A stretch of DNA of 35,438 bases from Candidatus Gastranaerophilales bacterium (GCA_944324195.1 CALUVJ010000011.1:1-35438); one strand, 5' to 3'. Positions 1 to 5,698 are shown, counted from the stretch's first letter. Numbers and translations are program-made. Notes: generated by a model from the sequence alone, not told the origin.

Positions 1-106
1 TACGGGCTCGCTTGCGGGAATGAGTTCCTCCCGAACTCCCGCTCCCGCACGCTCCGCCCTACCGAAAATCCGCTCTCACCCAATGCGGCGAGGGAAGAGT
101 TTTGAA
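1..106. repeat. GC-rich dispersed intergenic repeat, copy 1 (cut by window start)
   Basis: Bases 1-69 match 3773-3842 almost exactly: one single-base gap, then identity through the 'gagttcctcccgaactcc' core up to 'ccctaccgaaaat'. Similarity then decays towards about base 106. The stretch is much richer in GC than its surroundings and has no credible gene. The left edge lies outside the window. In the second copy an 11-bp hairpin lies just upstream, so the full element may include that hairpin. Function unknown; a dispersed intergenic element is the simplest reading. Confidence 0.75.
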
Positions 107-167
107 ACCCTGCCGAAAAGCCGCTCTCCCTGCTGGAATGATGATAAACTAAATTCATATAATTAAC

Positions 168-193
168 AAAAAAAAGCCTCTTTGGGGAGAGGC
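168..193 (-). terminator. Intrinsic terminator of the 281-793 gene
   Basis: On the minus strand the stem GCCTCT/AGAGGC (176-193, loop of six) is followed by eight T (168-175). It lies about 90 bases after the stop of the minus-strand gene ending at 281. The rest of 1-280 holds only the GC-rich repeat and AT-rich spacer. Confidence 0.8.
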
Positions 194-280
194 GAGGGGA
201 ATTTTTCTTAAGTTAATAGGTATTACACTTCACTATTTTTCTTCACACTAAAGGTTTTAGAGTTTGTTATTTAATTGTTA

Positions 281-793
281 TCAGAGTCCAAACTTAGGAG
301 CGCTATTTCTTGCATCCTCCGCGGCAAGCTGTTTTACTGATTCAAGCATTGCACGTTTCATCTTGATTCGCTGCTCTATTTCATTCATCTCTAATTGGAT
401 CTCTTTTTCTTTTTCATTAAGGATTTGTATTTCTTGCTGCTTAAGCGCTTTCATCGATTCTTCTTTAAATTTGGCAAAAGCACTCATTTCAATCTGATAC
501 TGTGCTAATGCATTACCCGTCCACGGGACCTGACCAATCATTTTCATTGTTTGAAGATTTTGCATCGCACTCATCGAACTTGCTTGGTTAGAAAACTGTG
601 CAAACATTGACGCTCTTGGTAAAAGCTCTGCAGAAAGTCCGGCAATGTTATTCATTGTCATTATGCCGGAACCGCCAAGAACACTTGCGTATTTCTGGTA
701 ATTAGAAAGCCGGTTGCGGGTTTGAATAGCCAGCTTTTCTAAATAATTTATTTCGCGTGTTAATCTCTGGGTTTCCCAGAATGCCATTAACAT
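281..793 (-). CDS. Small helical/coiled-coil protein of unknown function
   Basis: A 170-residue protein I do not recognise. It is mostly alpha-helical by composition: charged N-terminal helices, a central Met/Ala/Ser-rich part (about 45-90) and a long Glu/Lys/Gln/Met-rich coiled coil (about 110-155). There is no signal peptide and no membrane segment. The first ATG at 793 is preceded by AGGTAGG at a good distance; a second in-frame ATG lies two codons on. The gene stands alone between its own composite promoter (855-887) and its own terminator (168-193). That promoter is shared with three other unknown genes in this window, which suggests co-regulation. Size and helical character would suit a secreted or structural helper protein, but this is speculation. 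Confidence 0.75.
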   Translation of the reverse strand: MLMAFWETQRLTREINYLEKLAIQTRNRLSNYQKYASVLGGSGIMTMNNIAGLSAELLPRASMFAQFSNQASSMSAMQNLQTMKMIGQVPWTGNALAQYQIEMSAFAKFKEESMKALKQQEIQILNEKEKEIQLEMNEIEQRIKMKRAMLESVKQLAAEDARNSAPKFGL

Positions 794-854
794 AGTGAAC
801 CTACCTAACTTTTACTAACCTGCGTAACATTAAAACTAACCTTTAACCTTACAA

Positions 855-887
855 ATATATAAAGTATTTTTCTTTACGTAAATTGCC
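855..887 (-). promoter_or_regulatory. Composite promoter module A (for the 281-793 gene)
   Basis: Read on the minus strand: GGCAATTT (880-887), exactly 12 bases, then ATACTTTATATAT (855-867). The same 8-mer and spacing recur upstream of the 25815-26018 gene. Further upstream a CTTAACAAA lies 13 bases before the 8-mer. If TATATA is the -10 element, the 8-mer sits at about -38 to -31, the place of a non-canonical -35 box. Confidence 0.7.
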
Positions 888-982
888 TTTTTTATTTTGT
901 TTTGTTAAGATTTGTTAATGAATAATTATATTTATTTGAGTGAGCAAGGCAAAAAGTTTAATTCTAAAGAAAGGATAGTGTA

Positions 983-1429
983 ATGATAAAGGATAAACTG
1001 GAATATGCAAACACATATTACGGAATTTCAGATAGTTTAAAGAAAGGGTTTGAATGGCTTAAGAACAATGATTTAAAATCCCTGGATGATGGCAGGTATC
1101 AAATTGATAATAATATATATGCAAATATTCAAAGCTATGAAACAAAAGAGAATGCTCCCTACGAAGCACATAGAGAGTATGCTGATATACAATATATGGT
1201 AGAAGGTGCAGAAAAAATAGGAGTAACTAATTATTCAAACTGCACTACCGTAGAAACTTATAATAAAGAAAAAGATATAGAGTTTTTGAACCTAAATCAA
1301 AAGGATTCGTATGAGTTGATAAATGAAGGAGAATTTTTGGTTTTGTTTCCGCAGGACGCTCACAAACCATCCATAAATCCTGATAAAAAATTGAACGTAA
1401 AAAAAGTTGTTGTAAAAGTTAGATTATAA
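983..1429 (+). CDS. YhcH/YjgK/YiaL (DUF386) family protein, NanQ-like
   Basis: A 148-residue single-domain protein of the YhcH/YjgK/YiaL cupin-like family, close to the usual family length of about 150. Family members include the sialic-acid anomerase NanQ and the beta subunit EbgC, and bind a metal in a beta-barrel. Visible hallmarks are the 'YEAHREYADIQYMVEG' block (about residues 60-75), with Glu/His candidate ligands, and 'LFPQDAHKP' near 122-130, with a conserved His. The ATG at 983 follows AAAGGA at 7 bases. It is cytoplasmic and stands alone, divergent from the 281-793 gene, so no substrate can be read from neighbours. A sugar-processing role is known for the family; the exact substrate is not inferable. 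Confidence 0.85.
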   Translation: MIKDKLEYANTYYGISDSLKKGFEWLKNNDLKSLDDGRYQIDNNIYANIQSYETKENAPYEAHREYADIQYMVEGAEKIGVTNYSNCTTVETYNKEKDIEFLNLNQKDSYELINEGEFLVLFPQDAHKPSINPDKKLNVKKVVVKVRL

Positions 1430-1436
1430 ACGAGGC

Positions 1437-1464
1437 GGCGGAATTTGATTTATCAAATTCCGCC
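1437..1464. repeat. Perfect 13-bp hairpin between convergent genes
   Basis: GGCGGAATTTGAT (1437-1449) pairs perfectly with 1452-1464, with a two-base gap. It lies between the stops of the convergent genes at 1429 and 1479. Neither side has a T-run, so it is either a terminator without U-tract or an RNA-stabilising stem serving both transcripts. Confidence 0.6.
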
Positions 1465-1478
1465 TGTGAGGAGATTCT

Positions 1479-1886
1479 TTAAGCTGCAAAAATGTTTCTT
1501 GCATTTTTGTCTATTTCAAAATCATATAATTCGCCTTTGTAAGGATTCTTTTCGGAAGATTCATTATTTGTTGTAAATATATTCCACAATTCTCCAAGAA
1601 CAGGCTCTTTTACAACTTTTTTGTTTGCATGTTCTTTTAAGTATTTTAAAGTCTCTTTTAAAGATTTATTCAAAGTGATTTGTGTGGAAGCTTTGATTAC
1701 GGACATTTGAGGATTTATGTAAGTTTCTCTCAATGCCGTATCATTATTCAAAAGGGTTCTTTCAATAATTTGCTGAGCAGCTTCAGCTGATGCTCCGCCT
1801 TTATTTAAAATATTTTTTGCGGCATTTTTCAGAGCTTCTCTGTTGTCTAAATTGTAAGTAAATGATGCAGATACGTTTAATCCCAT
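1479..1886 (-). CDS. Small protein of unknown function under a sigma-28-type promoter
   Basis: A 135-residue protein I do not recognise. It begins 'MGLNVSASFTYNL', continues with Ala/Lys/Leu-rich helices (about 15-100) and has an acidic, aromatic C-terminal tail. It has no signal peptide, membrane segment or cysteine. The ATG at 1886 follows GGAG at 9 bases. Its promoter is a near-perfect FliA-type site (1936-1962), suggesting expression with late flagellar or other sigma-28-dependent genes. A TTTGT-N-ACAAA palindrome also lies upstream and is repeated in mirror image in front of the divergent 2099-3412 gene. The product may be secreted or cell-surface associated, but only the promoter supports that. 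Confidence 0.75.
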   Translation of the reverse strand: MGLNVSASFTYNLDNREALKNAAKNILNKGGASAEAAQQIIERTLLNNDTALRETYINPQMSVIKASTQITLNKSLKETLKYLKEHANKKVVKEPVLGELWNIFTTNNESSEKNPYKGELYDFEIDKNARNIFAA

Positions 1887-1935
1887 AATCCCTTGCTCCT
1901 TTTCCCGAGCTTTTTGTTTTCCCTTTGTAATATGT

Positions 1936-1962
1936 ATATCGGCACAATTAAAAAAAACTTTA
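1936..1962 (-). promoter_or_regulatory. Sigma-28 (FliA/SigD-type) promoter
   Basis: On the minus strand TAAAGTTT (1955-1962) is followed by 11 bases and GCCGATAT (1936-1943). The enteric FliA consensus is TAAAGTTT-N11-GCCGATAA, so 15 of 16 defined positions match with exact spacing. It reads towards the 1479-1886 gene, with an expected start near 1929. Confidence 0.75.
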
Positions 1963-1976
1963 GGGTTTTAAAAAAC

Positions 1977-2021
1977 ATTGTTACAAAAGTTAACATTTCT
2001 TTTGTAAAGTTTTGTAACAAA
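1977..2021. promoter_or_regulatory. Mirror-image pair of TTTGT-N-ACAAA operator-like sites
   Basis: The divergent intergenic region carries TTGTTACAAAA at 1978-1988 and TTTTGTAACAAA at 2010-2021. Each is a palindrome of half-sites TTTGT/ACAAA around one central base, and the 11-base arms are exact inverted copies of each other. One lies upstream of the sigma-28 promoter and the other is 12 bases upstream of composite promoter B. The same palindrome sits 12 bases upstream of composite promoter C near 25735. A dimeric regulator binding site is inferred. Confidence 0.6.
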
Positions 2022-2073
2022 TATGACAAAGTGTGAAATTCGATATTTTTTCTATACTTTATATATATAACAG
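2010..2073 (+). promoter_or_regulatory. Composite promoter module B (for the 2099-3412 gene)
   Basis: TTTTGTAACAAA (2010-2021), 12 bases, TGAAATTC (2034-2041), 12 bases, then ATACTTTATATATATAACAG (2054-2073). Both box sequences and both spacers are the same as in module C (25685-25741), although the spacer sequences differ. Conservation of boxes and distances, but not of spacers, indicates a functional promoter rather than a copied repeat. Confidence 0.75.
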
Positions 2074-2098
2074 ATGTAAGAAAAACGAGGTACAGAGT

Positions 2099-3412
2099 AT
2101 GAGCAGAATTAATTGCCACAGTTCTTTTAAACACTACGAGATGTTCCACTCCAGATGCGGCGGAAACAATTACGGCAGTATAAATAATACCGTATTTAAT
2201 ATTGACTGTGACGGACACGGCGGATTCTGGGGCGGCTTTGGCTTCGGTTTAGGCAATGCATTCGGCGGCTTCTTCAACAATTGGTTTGGCGGCGGCATGA
2301 ATTTTGGCGGTTTCGGAATGGGCGGATTCTTCCCATCCTTCGGTAACTTTAGTATGGGCGGATTTCCATCATTGTCAGGACTCTGGGGCGGCGGTAATAA
2401 CAATAATTCCAGAGTTTCAGACAGCAATAACAACGGAAAATGTACATGTTCAGAGCACTCTGATTCTGTTTGTAATGACCCTGACAGAACGAAACTTGCC
2501 AACTATACAAGAGAAATAACAAATCTTAGAGCAAAAGAAGATTTAACTCCGGATGAATTAAAAAATTTGTACAATAGGATACTTGCAGACAGAAAATTAA
2601 GCGAAAGCGATCCTAATCATAAATCAACAGACTTACCTGAATACGATGCAATGTTACAAGGTTTAAAAAATGACGGCATTGCTCGCGGCTGGGGCGATAT
2701 TACAACTGATGAATTCGGCAAAAAACCAAACGGCAGCGAGGATGATGGCAACGTTGACGGTGCAGACGACACTGACGGAGCTGGTGATGTCGATGGTGCC
2801 GATGATGCCGATGATGCAGGTAATGCCGGTAATGTTAATGGCGGTGGTGCTGCTGATGTTGTTGACAATGGTGACCCGGCTGGAAATGTTTCAGAAGATG
2901 AGATAACTGTCGGTGGTAAAAAGACAAAAATTGATGATATGACTCCTGACCAAATAAAAGGTATTTCAGATAGTGATATCAAGAATTTAACTCCGGAACA
3001 AGCCGGAAAATTACTTAAGAAATTAGGTATTGAAGACGGCGGAGTTGTAAAAGATGCAAATAACATAACAGTTCTTCTGTTACTTGAAAAAGCCGGTATC
3101 GATGTTAAATTCGCAGAAAATACTCACGAATCAGTAACAGACAACTGGATTCAAGGTAAAATTACAAATGTTAAGAAAGATAAAGACGGCAAAATCTCTT
3201 ATTCAGTAGATTGTACAAAACACGGTACACAAAAGAATATATATAACTTCGTACAGAAAGAGGAAAATTCTAATACCTATAAAGTAACCATCAAAGAAAT
3301 GGGTGAAGGTGTAAATTACGCCGACCAAAATGTAAAAGAAGTAGAATATACATATGATTCTTCAAAAGGTTATTTAACTCGTAACGGGTACAAATTCACA
3401 ACAAAACAGTAA
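2099..3412 (+). CDS. Gly/Phe-rich, Asp/Gly-rich low-complexity protein, unknown function
   Basis: A 437-residue protein from the ATG at 2099, which follows GAGG at 9 bases. Upstream in-frame starts would fall inside the promoter. The N-terminus (about 1-40) has several Cys and His. A Gly/Phe-rich tract (about 40-105) of GGF, FGG and GMGG motifs follows. After a short Cys-containing linker comes a helical part (about 130-200), then a D-G-A-rich tract (about 215-270) with repeated DGADD-like motifs. The last 170 residues look folded, with 'LTPEQAGKLLKKLGIEDG' and beta-rich segments. No classical signal peptide or membrane helix is seen. Asp/Gly tracts could bind calcium and the GF tract could self-associate; both are guesses. 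Monocistronic, with its own promoter and terminator. Confidence 0.8.
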   Translation: MSRINCHSSFKHYEMFHSRCGGNNYGSINNTVFNIDCDGHGGFWGGFGFGLGNAFGGFFNNWFGGGMNFGGFGMGGFFPSFGNFSMGGFPSLSGLWGGGNNNNSRVSDSNNNGKCTCSEHSDSVCNDPDRTKLANYTREITNLRAKEDLTPDELKNLYNRILADRKLSESDPNHKSTDLPEYDAMLQGLKNDGIARGWGDITTDEFGKKPNGSEDDGNVDGADDTDGAGDVDGADDADDAGNAGNVNGGGAADVVDNGDPAGNVSEDEITVGGKKTKIDDMTPDQIKGISDSDIKNLTPEQAGKLLKKLGIEDGGVVKDANNITVLLLLEKAGIDVKFAENTHESVTDNWIQGKITNVKKDKDGKISYSVDCTKHGTQKNIYNFVQKEENSNTYKVTIKEMGEGVNYADQNVKEVEYTYDSSKGYLTRNGYKFTTKQ

Positions 3413-3430
3413 TAGATAATAAAAACAAAA

Positions 3431-3456
3431 AACACCCTCATAAAAGGAGGGTGTTT
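3431..3456. terminator. Bidirectional intrinsic terminator
   Basis: AACACCCTC (3431-3439) pairs with GAGGGTGTT (3447-3455). T-runs follow on the plus strand and A-runs precede it, so it can stop both the 2099-3412 transcript and the convergent 3457-3630 transcript. Confidence 0.85.
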
Positions 3457-3630
3457 TTATTTTATAAAAACATATTTATTTTCATAAGTAGAAGGTTCCG
3501 GTTGAACATTTTTAAGAAATTCTCCCAGCGAATCAAACGGGTTTGTAATGAGCATTTTTTCATGCTTAATGTGCAAAATCTCATTATAAGATAATAGTCT
3601 TGTGACAGTTTCTTCGTTACTTAATTCCAT
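3457..3630 (-). CDS. Short hypothetical protein
   Basis: A 57-residue protein starting 'MELSNEE' if the ATG at 3630 is used. An in-frame ATG at 3657 adds nine residues, but it lies directly against the -10 box of a strong promoter (3658-3686), so it would fall at or before the expected transcript start. The 3630 start has a weak AAGAAG upstream. The chain is mixed helical with a C-terminal Pro/Glu/Tyr segment; no family recognised. The well-formed promoter plus the bidirectional terminator at its end support a real transcription unit. Confidence 0.55.
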   Translation of the reverse strand: MELSNEETVTRLLSYNEILHIKHEKMLITNPFDSLGEFLKNVQPEPSTYENKYVFIK

Positions 3631-3657
3631 ACTTCTTAATTCCGATTGGGATATCAT

Positions 3658-3686
3658 AGTTTAGCATTAAGTAATAAGGGTGTCAA
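3658..3686 (-). promoter_or_regulatory. Sigma-70-type promoter for the 3457-3630 gene
   Basis: On the minus strand TTGACA (3681-3686), 17 bases, then TAAACT (3658-3663) preceded by TGC, an extended -10. The predicted start near 3651 favours the downstream ATG at 3630. Confidence 0.7.
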
Positions 3687-3741
3687 TATTTTTAAGATGC
3701 CGGATTCAATCTATCCCAAGCCCTGTCTTGGATTATTCAGA

Positions 3742-3770
3742 GTGTCGGGAAGTTCTCAGCTTCCCGACAC
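3742..3770. repeat. Perfect 11-bp hairpin at the edge of repeat copy 2
   Basis: GTGTCGGGAAG (3742-3752) and CTTCCCGACAC (3760-3770) pair perfectly around a 7-base loop. There is no T-run. It adjoins the GC-rich repeat that starts at 3773 and may be part of the same element. Confidence 0.65.
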
Positions 3771-3772
3771 CT

Positions 3773-3870
3773 TACGGGCTACGCTTGCGGGAATGAGTTC
3801 CTCCCGAACTCCCGCTCCCGCACGCTCCGCCCTACCGAAAATTCGTTCTCCCGCAAGGGGCGAGGGGGAA
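3773..3870. repeat. GC-rich dispersed intergenic repeat, copy 2
   Basis: Second copy of the sequence at 1-106, nearly identical over the first 70 bases and diverging after 'ccctaccgaaaat'. It lies in the gene-free stretch 3660-4255, which holds this repeat, the 11-bp hairpin, the palindromic element at 3929-3997, short 'cactattcact' direct repeats near 4010-4035, and a candidate RNA gene. Open frames crossing the stretch do not look like proteins. Confidence 0.75.
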
Positions 3871-3928
3871 AGTTTTTCAAGTGGAGAGGGGTAATGAATT
3901 GGGTTGGGAAGTAGAGCTCCCTGCATCA

Positions 3929-3997
3929 TGTCATTGCGAGCGCAGCGAAGCAATCCGGTGGACTGCCGCGAAAATCAAAGATTTTCTCGCAGTGACA
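3929..3997. mobile_element. 69-bp palindromic element with 12-bp terminal inverted repeats (MITE-like)
   Basis: TGTCATTGCGAG at 3929-3940 is mirrored by CTCGCAGTGACA at 3986-3997, matching at 11 of 12 positions. The interior has a second inverted repeat around 'aaaatcaaagatttt'. I recall that 'cattgcgagcgcagcgaagcaatc' sequences are a widespread short palindromic repeat in many unrelated bacterial genomes. It is far richer in GC than its context, codes for nothing, and could be a non-autonomous mobile element or a folded RNA element. Confidence 0.6.
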
Positions 3998-4039
3998 GGG
4001 GTAAAGCGCTCACTATTCACTACTCACTATTCACTAATT

Positions 4040-4065
4040 AAAAAAAAAAGAGTCTTTATGACTCT
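4040..4065 (-). terminator. Intrinsic terminator (end of candidate small RNA)
   Basis: On the minus strand AGAGTC, a 5-base loop and GACTCT (4049-4065) are followed by about ten T (4040-4049). The orientation is strictly minus, because no T-run follows on the plus strand. No gene on that strand lies between it and promoter E. Confidence 0.7.
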
Positions 4066-4130
4066 AAAAACTTTAATGTGTGAAGTGTAGTATATATGTG
4101 TATGTGTAGTATAAAAAGTTGAATTAATAT
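4040..4130 (-). ncRNA. Candidate small RNA (about 90 nt)
   Basis: Composite promoter E (4131-4169, minus strand) points into a gene-free stretch that ends at a clear intrinsic terminator (4040-4065). Between them there is no ATG-started frame of useful length. The predicted RNA would start near 4130, with an unstructured A/C/U-rich 5' part (UACACAUACAC-like), and end in the stem AGAGTC/GACTCT plus a U-tract. This resembles the layout of trans-acting regulatory RNAs. Inference only; no known family is recognised. Confidence 0.45.
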
Positions 4131-4169
4131 CCTTATATATATTAAGTATTTTTAAGATAAGTAATTGAT
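4131..4169 (-). promoter_or_regulatory. Composite promoter module E (faces a gene-free stretch)
   Basis: Minus strand: ATCAATTA (4162-4169), exactly 12 bases, then ATACTTAATATATATAAGG (4131-4149). The spacing equals that of modules A-D and the box shares the CAATT core with A and D. A TGTAA core occurs 13 bases or so further upstream. It is divergent from the promoter of the zinc-ribbon gene. Confidence 0.55.
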
Positions 4170-4205
4170 ATAAACATTTTATAAATTTACATTTCTTAAC
4201 ATTAT

Positions 4206-4233
4206 TTGACAAAATATTTATGTTAATTAAATA
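4206..4233 (+). promoter_or_regulatory. Sigma-70-type promoter for the zinc-ribbon gene
   Basis: TTGACA (4206-4211), 16 bases, then TAAATA (4228-4233), 22 bases before the ATG at 4256. A consensus -35 with a moderate -10. Confidence 0.5.
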
Positions 4234-4255
4234 AGAATTAGTGAGGTTTTAACTA

Positions 4256-4633
4256 ATGTTTTTTACAAATATATTTAAACTGGGACATAAATGCAGTCAT
4301 GAACACGTAACTCCGGACAGGGAATGCGGTTATTGCCCTGATTGCGGTAAATTTATAAGAAACGAATGGTACATAACTCGTTGTGCATGCTGCGGAGTTA
4401 AATTGAAAACCGTTATCAGAAATGGTTTGATAGTTCCCCAGCATAAGTACTGTATAAACTGCGGCAGTGAAAATTTTTTGGTGGAAAAAATTGGGCAAAT
4501 TAATTTTATAGATATAAATTTTGCGGTTCTAGTAAAGAAAATCGCAAATGAAGAAAATGTGCTATGCGCTACAACACGCTGCTGGCAAGAAAAAACAGAC
4601 GCGCAACCCAAATTGCTAGTACAATATTTGTAA
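4256..4633 (+). CDS. Zinc-ribbon protein of unknown function
   Basis: A 125-residue protein with three Cys pairs in its first 75 residues: 'CGYCPDCG', 'CACCG' and 'CINCG'. These are typical zinc-knuckle halves that would bind one or two zinc ions. The ATG at 4256 follows GTGAGG at 9 bases. The last 21 codons overlap the 3' end of spmB on the opposite strand by 65 bp. That tail reads as antisense of spmB and is probably a run-on acquired after loss of an earlier stop. No membrane segment. Role unknown; zinc ribbons of this kind often bind nucleic acid or act as small adaptors. Confidence 0.7.
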   Translation: MFFTNIFKLGHKCSHEHVTPDRECGYCPDCGKFIRNEWYITRCACCGVKLKTVIRNGLIVPQHKYCINCGSENFLVEKIGQINFIDINFAVLVKKIANEENVLCATTRCWQEKTDAQPKLLVQYL

Positions 4634-5093
4634 TATCAGCAATTATTCCGGTGAGTATAGCATAGCGATATTTTTTTATCCCGACAGAGCCGAAATAAAC
4701 TGCCAGCACGTAAAAAGTTGTTTCAGAGCTGCCTGCCATAATGGCTGCAAGTTTAGCTACATACGAATCCGGTCCGTATTCTTTTACTATATCAGAAAAT
4801 AGACCGAGGGCGGCTGAGCCGGATAAAGGCCTTGTAAAAATTAACGGTATTATGTCAGGCGGAATTATTTCGTTTGCAAAATTTCGGAAACAATCAAGAA
4901 TTCCAGAAGCCCTAAACATAGAAACTGCAACTATAATCGCTACGAGATAAGGAATTATTGAAATTGAGACCTTGAAACCATCTTTTGCACCTTCTATAAA
5001 TTCTTCATATACAGGAACTTTTTTTATAAGTGCAAAGGTTAACATAATAAGTATCATTAATGGAAGTATGTATAAAGAGATTTTTTCAATCAT
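4569..5093 (-). CDS. spmB: Spore maturation protein B-like membrane protein (Gate domain)
   Basis: A 174-residue integral membrane protein with the nucleoside-recognition/Gate fold, matching SpmB in length and order. It has 4-5 hydrophobic helices and the typical 'RPLSGSAALGLFSDIVKEYGPDS' region followed by 'MAGSSETTFYVLAVYFGSVG'. The start was set at the ATG at 5093, which has GGAGG immediately upstream; a longer frame starts at 5132. It overlaps spmA by 8 bases and is translationally coupled to it. In Bacillus SpmA/SpmB take part in spore core dehydration, but many non-spore-formers keep the pair. Its substrate is not known. No sporulation genes are visible here. Confidence 0.88.
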   Translation of the reverse strand: MIEKISLYILPLMILIMLTFALIKKVPVYEEFIEGAKDGFKVSISIIPYLVAIIVAVSMFRASGILDCFRNFANEIIPPDIIPLIFTRPLSGSAALGLFSDIVKEYGPDSYVAKLAAIMAGSSETTFYVLAVYFGSVGIKKYRYAILTGIIADITNIVLAIWVARLFFLASSVL

Positions 5094-5670
5094 ACTTCCT
5101 CCAAATTTTTTGTAAAATAAGTGCAACGACAATAGCAGTAATAAAAGACAATGAAGTTACGATTAATGTCGGAAGGATAATTTCTGTCGGGTTTTTTGCT
5201 CCAAATCCAACTAAAATTGCTATTACGGTTGCCGGAATGATTTGAAACCCTGCAGTGTTCATTCCCAAAAACATACACATTGCATCGCTGGCTTTTTCTT
5301 TGTCAGGATTTTCTTCCTGTAATTCTTTCATGACTTTCAAGCCTATCGGAGTTGCGGCATTAGTTAATCCCAGCGCATTTGCTGTTATACTCATTGTAAT
5401 GTCGCCAATTGCCGGACTGTCTTTTTTTACATCTTTAAATAAAAATTTAGTTAGCGGATACAGTATTTTGGATATTTTTTGTACAAGACCGCTCTTTTCC
5501 GCAATACGCATGATTCCAAGCCAGAATGCCATAATTCCGATTAATGATAATGAAACTTCCACTGCGGTATTACATGCCGAAAGCATGGAATTTACAATTT
5601 TATCAAGTGTGTTATTAAAAATTCCTGCAACAATGGATAGCGCTATAAGAATAAAAAATATATAATTCAT
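5086..5670 (-). CDS. spmA: Spore maturation protein A-like membrane protein (Gate domain)
   Basis: A 194-residue polytopic membrane protein, the partner of SpmB. It shows the Gate-domain motif 'MSITANALGLTNAATPIGLKVMKEL' and then 'FLGMNTAGFQIIPATVIA', which are hallmarks of SpmA. Hydrophobic helices lie at about 1-18, 38-58, 80-105, 130-155 and 165-188. It is the first gene of the spmA-spmB pair and is divergent from the giant coiled-coil gene across a 93-base gap. The Shine-Dalgarno is weak. Its function outside spore formers is unsettled; a paired transporter or channel is the usual proposal. Confidence 0.9.
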   Translation of the reverse strand: MNYIFFILIALSIVAGIFNNTLDKIVNSMLSACNTAVEVSLSLIGIMAFWLGIMRIAEKSGLVQKISKILYPLTKFLFKDVKKDSPAIGDITMSITANALGLTNAATPIGLKVMKELQEENPDKEKASDAMCMFLGMNTAGFQIIPATVIAILVGFGAKNPTEIILPTLIVTSLSFITAIVVALILQKIWRKYD

Positions 5671-5698
5671 ACACTAATCTTAGAAAAAAAATTGGTAT

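Noticed and set aside
880-887. Sigma-54 promoter from the GGC in module A
   Set aside because: No TGGCAC-N5-TTGC arrangement; the conserved 12-base spacing and ATACTTTATATAT box do not fit sigma-54.
2033-2098. N-terminal extension of the Gly-rich protein from 2033
   Set aside because: The extension would be encoded by the composite promoter itself; the ATG at 2099 has its own ribosome site.
2170-3066. Minus-strand frames opposite the Gly/Asp-rich gene
   Set aside because: Pro/Ser-rich translations are the mirror of Gly/Asp-rich codons on the other strand, with no ribosome sites.
3929-3997. CRISPR repeat
   Set aside because: Only one copy, with no regularly spaced repeats; no cas genes in the window.
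3646-4212. Open frames across the repeats at 3646-4090 and the frame at 4027-4212
   Set aside because: They translate repeat DNA and AT-rich spacer, have no ribosome sites and give protein-unlike compositions.
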